Positions 62,233 to 64,000 of a stretch of DNA of 64,000 nt are shown here, piece by piece (the first letter of the stretch is position 1; the number at the start of each line of letters is the position of its first letter). The stretch covers positions 34,799 to 98,798 of the forward strand of contig JAHBSS010000002.1 in the NCBI GenBank assembly GCA_019639015.1, given 5' to 3'. The DNA is from Cryobacterium sp. Its GTDB lineage: Bacteria; Actinomycetota; Actinomycetes; Actinomycetales; Microbacteriaceae. The position numbers and the translations under genes were made by a program. The notes under the pieces were generated by a model. The model did not search any database and was not told the DNA's origin. It worked only from the letters and a program-made list of their open reading frames with translations.

Positions 62233-62311
62233 GACATTGCCTCCACTTCTCCGTGATCAAAAAGTTCGCGATGCCCTGGGCCTTCACACCTACTTCTAGC
62301 GCGTCGCAGTG

Positions 62312-62779
62312 CTACGAGCCCCCACGGCGCTCAACTCGCCGTTTGTCGGCCTCATGGGCGGCGCGGAGTGCTACCAGTGCGCGCTCTGTGGTGGCATCCG
62401 CTGGATTGACGATGCATACCCAACCGTATGCCCCATACAGCGGATGCGTCAGGAACGTGTCTGTAGCGCTGTAGTCCACCATTGTTTCGTCGATCTTCTC
62501 CGGCAGATATCCAAGGATGTCGGCGAATAGATCCGTACCGACGTGGATGTTCAAACGCCACCGACCGTCTTCGTTGAGGCGGCTTTTCTCGTCGTTCAGA
62601 TAGTTCTTCGTGATGATCGTCGCATACGGCTGGCGGTTAGTCGGCACCTGGCCATCCGGTGCGTAGTAGAAGAAATGGTCGCCCCACGACACCTCTGGAT
62701 GATCGCTTCCCGGCTGCGGGGCGAGTTCGAGGATGCCATCAAATTTTCTGACCGCTGAGAGAATCTGGCTCATGTTCAT
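62312..62779 (-). CDS. DUF6194 family protein
   Basis: A 155-residue protein with WGDHFFYYAPDGQVP, QPYATIITKNYLNDEKSRLNE, WRLNIHVGTDLF and DTFLTHPLYGAYGWVCIVNPA, features I associate with the actinobacterial DUF6194 family. No catalytic motif is obvious. It is encoded opposite to its neighbours and sits between two copies of an Imm5-like gene end, which suggests it arrived as a cassette. No ribosome-binding site is apparent; ATG 62779 or the next ATG two codons later. Confidence 0.72.
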   Translation of the reverse strand: MNMSQILSAVRKFDGILELAPQPGSDHPEVSWGDHFFYYAPDGQVPTNRQPYATIITKNYLNDEKSRLNEDGRWRLNIHVGTDLFADILGYLPEKIDETMVDYSATDTFLTHPLYGAYGWVCIVNPADATTERALVALRAAHEADKRRVERRGGS

Positions 62780-62851
62780 AGTTCAAGTCTGAGGCAAAAT
62801 TCCTAATCAACGGATTATTTCTTGCGAAACCTCCGTGTGCTGATGTTCGAC

Positions 62852-62946
62852 CTTGCTCTCCGGGAGTTCCGCGAGAGGCCATTCGCGAAATCCAAGAGCG
62901 GGTGGGCGTGAAAAATCAGCTTTCCTTACGCTTCGATCGATAGGTT
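62852..62946 (+). pseudogene. Fragment encoding an Imm5-like C-terminus
   Basis: In one frame the segment reads SPGVPREAIREIQERVGVKN before ending at TAG, resembling the end of the 61684-62232 protein (SQGVLGGTIREIQDRIER). The bases CCATTCGCGAAAT recur exactly at 62198-62210 and 62879-62891. No start or body accompanies it, so it is a leftover gene end. Confidence 0.65.
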
Positions 62947-62955
62947 CGAATCATT

Positions 62956-63534
62956 ATGCGACGACTCACAATCATTGCCGCCCTAGCCGCTGCTGCCACT
63001 CTTACCGGTTGTGCAGCAACTACCACTCAGCCCGAGACCCCGAGCCAAAGTGCGCAGTCCCAGTTTCTTAGCTCCCACAAACTTCAAGGTCTCAGTGCAG
63101 AGCAAATCATCGACAAACTCGATGCGATGGCGATTGCAGATAGACCAACGGATATGACAGCATCCGTTCGAGTCGACGAACTAGTCCTCAAAGACTCAAC
63201 CGGTGAAGTTTCACTTCCGTTACCGGCGGATCGTTTCTATGTTTCGCTCGCGCCGTTCGTCAAGCAATCTCACGAATGCTTCTACCACAGCCTCACGACT
63301 TGCCGAGGTGAAATGGGCAACCAGGAGTTCCAGTTCAAGGTGACAGCCACCGATGGCTCCGTAATTTTTGAAGGTACCCGCACTTCGTTTGACAACGGAT
63401 TCATCGGGACATGGCTACCCCGAGGTAGCCAAGGGACAATCACGGTTACCGATTCAAATGGCCTTAGTGGCCAAGTCCCGTTCGGCACGGGTACGGGTGC
63501 TGCAACTTGCGTGACAACTCTGCAACTCACTTAA
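62956..63534 (+). CDS. CueP family metal-binding lipoprotein
   Basis: A 192-residue exported lipoprotein: signal peptide with lipobox LTGC (Cys19), then a mature domain matching CueP, the copper-binding envelope protein of Salmonella. Key regions are LPADRFYVSLAPFV, HECFYHSLTTCRGEMGN with two cysteines, GFIGTWLPRGSQGTITV and a third cysteine in ATCVTTLQL, giving the conserved Cys set for copper handling. It likely protects the outer membrane leaflet and secreted enzymes from copper. No copper regulator or ATPase is in the window. An intrinsic terminator follows. Confidence 0.88.
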   Translation: MRRLTIIAALAAAATLTGCAATTTQPETPSQSAQSQFLSSHKLQGLSAEQIIDKLDAMAIADRPTDMTASVRVDELVLKDSTGEVSLPLPADRFYVSLAPFVKQSHECFYHSLTTCRGEMGNQEFQFKVTATDGSVIFEGTRTSFDNGFIGTWLPRGSQGTITVTDSNGLSGQVPFGTGTGAATCVTTLQLT

Positions 63535-63544
63535 CGCAGCCGTC

Positions 63545-63590
63545 AAAAAAAAGATGCCGCCCCGCAATCAAGCGAGACGACATCCCTTTA
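63545..63590 (-). terminator. Intrinsic terminator, convergent region
   Basis: A stem built from GATG-CG-CGC on one arm and GCG-CG-CATC on the other (63553-63584, with mismatches) is flanked by an A8 run at 63545-63552. On the minus strand this gives a hairpin followed by eight T residues, a classic terminator for the 63600-64000 gene; on the plus strand it may also end the CueP-like transcript, though only a short T-run follows. Confidence 0.75.
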
Positions 63591-63599
63591 TCTAGCTAG

Positions 63600-64000
63600 T
63601 TACTCAGAAGGGCTGGGTGAAGGAGCAATCGGTTCAAACCCGCACTGCTCAATCTCTTGATTAACCTGCTTGGTTAGGCGGCTCTTGCCTGCTGCGTGAG
63701 CGTCAGCGACTGTGCCGGAGTAGATCGTGTTGTCTTGTGACTCGAGGTTGACAGCGGAAGCGTCTTCACAAAGGTGGAATACCTTGCCGGCTTTCGTCCA
63801 ATACACGAGGTCCTGACCCGTGATGTCGATGACCTGCTGCGTTTCGGCGGTGTACTGCTCGGAGGAAGGGGAGTTCAGGCTGAGCCCGAAGTAGCCAGCG
63901 ACCAACAGCACAACGATGCCGATTGCTCCAGCGATTCCCTTTTGCTTTCCATCCATCTCCTTGTTCGTGAAGATCAAGATGATGAGCGGAACGAACGCGA
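63600..64000 (-). CDS. Membrane protein, partial at window edge
   Basis: The frame is open through the window edge, so the N-terminus is missing. The visible part starts AFVPLIILIFTNKEMDGKQKG, the end of one transmembrane helix, then a second helix (GIAGAIGIVVLLVAGYFGLSL) and an exterior domain of about 90 residues containing two cysteines (HLCEDAS and EQCGFEP) that could pair, ending in a Pro/Ser tail. DLVYWTKAGKVFHLCEDASAV resembles a domain common in actinobacterial membrane proteins of unknown role. It ends just before a strong terminator. Confidence 0.7.
   Translation of the reverse strand, partial: AFVPLIILIFTNKEMDGKQKGIAGAIGIVVLLVAGYFGLSLNSPSSEQYTAETQQVIDITGQDLVYWTKAGKVFHLCEDASAVNLESQDNTIYSGTVADAHAAGKSRLTKQVNQEIEQCGFEPIAPSPSPSE

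Noticed and set aside
54161-62950. Prophage or integrative conjugative element
   Set aside because: No integrase, structural phage gene, relaxase or replication gene is present.

Overview
The window reads as a chromosomal segment of a moderately low-GC member of the Actinomycetota, most likely Microbacteriaceae. Supporting genes are a mycothiol S-conjugate amidase, DUF501, DUF4307, DUF4245, DUF6264 and DUF5701 family proteins, an ftsB/divIC-eno cluster, a type-2 NADH dehydrogenase, frequent GTG/TTG starts and no CCA tail on the tRNA. The genus cannot be fixed from the sequence alone. The gene set resembles the small-genome freshwater lineages, but this is inference.

Layout. 1-9222: core metabolism and translation (prs 3' end, histidine phosphatase, gnd, gntK, nadE, rplY, pth, mfd and a short membrane protein). 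9242-11200: HNH nuclease, CPBP protease and a nested inverted-repeat locus. 11206-19781: mazG, ferritin behind a DtxR/IdeR-like box, TetR regulator, hisS, eno, ftsB-like, DUF501, mycosin-like protease and ndh. 19802-20055: a tRNA-Leu(TAA) whose 3' end is repeated in an 80-bp tandem array. 20183-26099: a tightly coupled sugar-related operon (TetR, MFS symporter, alanine-racemase-fold enzyme, sugar-lactone oxidase, GH1 glycosidase). 26120-33691: ABC exporter with TetR, LemA, M48 protease, YcaQ-like protein, AI-2E transporter and ilvA. 33701-42521: greA, DUF4307, mca, hemolysin-III protein, uppS, class-V aminotransferase, PhoH and fumC. 42511-47175: a minus-strand operon of exonuclease, nucleotidyltransferase-like protein, xseA, xseB, DUF4245, carbonic anhydrase and fumC. 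47272-54160: DUF6264, fba, glpX, rmuC, exonuclease, psuG and ychF.

54161-62950 is an accessory region of mosaic composition: GC-rich for the 799-aa nuclease and MerB-like genes, AT-rich for the Mrr-like gene. It lies directly behind ychF. Its modules are separated by fragments of the ychF 3' end (about 56846-56888, 59789-59823 and 60566-60626). Cargo: a large zinc-ribbon plus PD-(D/E)XK protein of unknown family, DUF5701, a stand-alone Mrr-like nuclease, a HigB toxin broken by one in-frame stop next to intact HigA, an intact VapBC pair, a MerB-like lyase and a VapC remnant. A second, smaller case follows: the 3' end of an Imm5-like gene is echoed 680 bp downstream across a DUF6194 gene. No integrase or transposase is visible. 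The window ends with a CueP-like lipoprotein, a strong terminator and a partial membrane protein gene.

Main candidates for new biology are the ychF-tail cassette region, the 799-aa putative defence nuclease, the tRNA 3'-end tandem array, and the NTase-like protein in the exonuclease operon.
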